Of a stretch of DNA of 5,957 bases, positions 5,838-5,957 are shown piece by piece (position 1 is the stretch's first letter; the number at the start of each line of letters is the position of its first letter). This DNA comes from Bacteroidia bacterium (GTDB lineage Bacteria > Bacteroidota > Bacteroidia > Bacteroidales > Dysgonomonadaceae). The stretch is taken from positions 1-5,957 of the forward strand of contig JAUNRY010000142.1 in assembly GCA_030539475.1 (NCBI GenBank), read 5' to 3'. The notes below the pieces were generated by a model, which was not told where the DNA came from, ran no database searches, and saw only the letters and a program-made list of their open reading frames with translations. A program made the position numbers and the translations under genes.

Positions 5838-5923
5838 TGCGCTGGAAGCGCATCAGCCAATAGCGTGGGGCAACGCCCCGCGGAACAATGCTCCCCCACG
5901 CGAAAGCGCTGAAAGCGCGAAAG
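5838..5923. repeat. GC-rich palindromic intergenic element after pcm
   Basis: Several hairpins are packed here. TGCGCT-gga-AGCGCA occupies 5838-5852. An 8-bp stem with one G-U pair joins 5864-5871 and 5875-5882 (GGGGC-aac-GCCCC core). A competing perfect 8-bp stem pairs GCGTGGGG (5863-5870) with CCCCACGC (5894-5901). GCGCT-gaa-AGCGC occupies 5906-5918. The 13-nt palindromic unit GCGCTGRAAGCGC occurs twice (5839-5851 and 5906-5918, one difference), and CGCGAAAG occurs twice (5899 and 5916). The contrast with the AT-rich spacers elsewhere suggests a dispersed REP-like intergenic repeat. Copy number cannot be seen from one window. Confidence 0.55.
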
Positions 5924-5933
5924 ACTTGCTCAC

Positions 5934-5955
5934 ACCCTTACAGGGTTTGTTTTTT
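5934..5955 (+). terminator. Probable terminator of the purA-pcm transcript
   Basis: ACCCT (5934-5938) and AGGGT (5942-5946) form a short 5-bp hairpin with a 3-nt loop, followed by TTTGTTTTTT up to 5955. The stem is short but position and T-run fit an intrinsic terminator. It may be one end of the palindromic element just before it. The window ends two bases later. Confidence 0.5.
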
Positions 5956-5957
5956 GG

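Noticed and set aside
5803..5957. CRISPR array in the repeat-rich right end
   Set aside because: The repeats are short palindromes at irregular spacing, not regular repeat-spacer units.

Overview
This window looks like chromosomal DNA from a member of the Bacteroidota, probably Bacteroidales or a close relative. The reasons are the AT-rich spacers without clear Shine-Dalgarno sequences, promoters of the Bacteroides type (TTG - about 20 nt - TAnnTTTG), and a PurA, Fur-family protein and TatA/TatC that read like Bacteroidota versions. No taxonomic marker is present, so this is an inference.

Layout. Bases 1-286 carry no convincing gene but hold two strong hairpins: a 12-bp perfect stem just past the end of tatC, and a GC-rich nested hairpin with a T-tract near the left edge. 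On the minus strand lie tatA (1213-1422) and then tatC (287-1111), a minimal two-component twin-arginine translocase with no tatB in view. A divergent spacer of about 240 bp (1423-1659) holds a near-perfect tatA promoter, a promoter for the rightward gene and several palindromes. Rightward genes follow: an exported GHL10/DUF187-type glycoside hydrolase with a C-terminal fibronectin III-like domain (1660-3111), a Fur-family metalloregulator with a promoter box almost touching its ATG (3186-3674), adenylosuccinate synthetase purA (3868-5139) and protein-L-isoaspartate O-methyltransferase pcm (5158-5802). The last 155 bases are a GC-rich, highly palindromic non-coding segment ending in a terminator-like hairpin with a T-run.

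How the genes work together. TatA and TatC form one export machine. The GHL10 protein has an ordinary Sec-type signal peptide, so nothing links it to Tat. purA and pcm are 18 bp apart and almost certainly one transcript. The Fur-family gene may feed into them, but a 193-bp spacer carrying repeats separates it from purA. These are conserved cell functions (export, envelope glycan processing, metal response, AMP synthesis, protein repair).

I see no defence, phage, CRISPR or biosynthetic system. The parts most worth a second look are non-coding: the attenuator-like nested hairpin at the left edge, the possible MITE-like inverted repeats between the Fur gene and purA, and the palindromic repeat after pcm.
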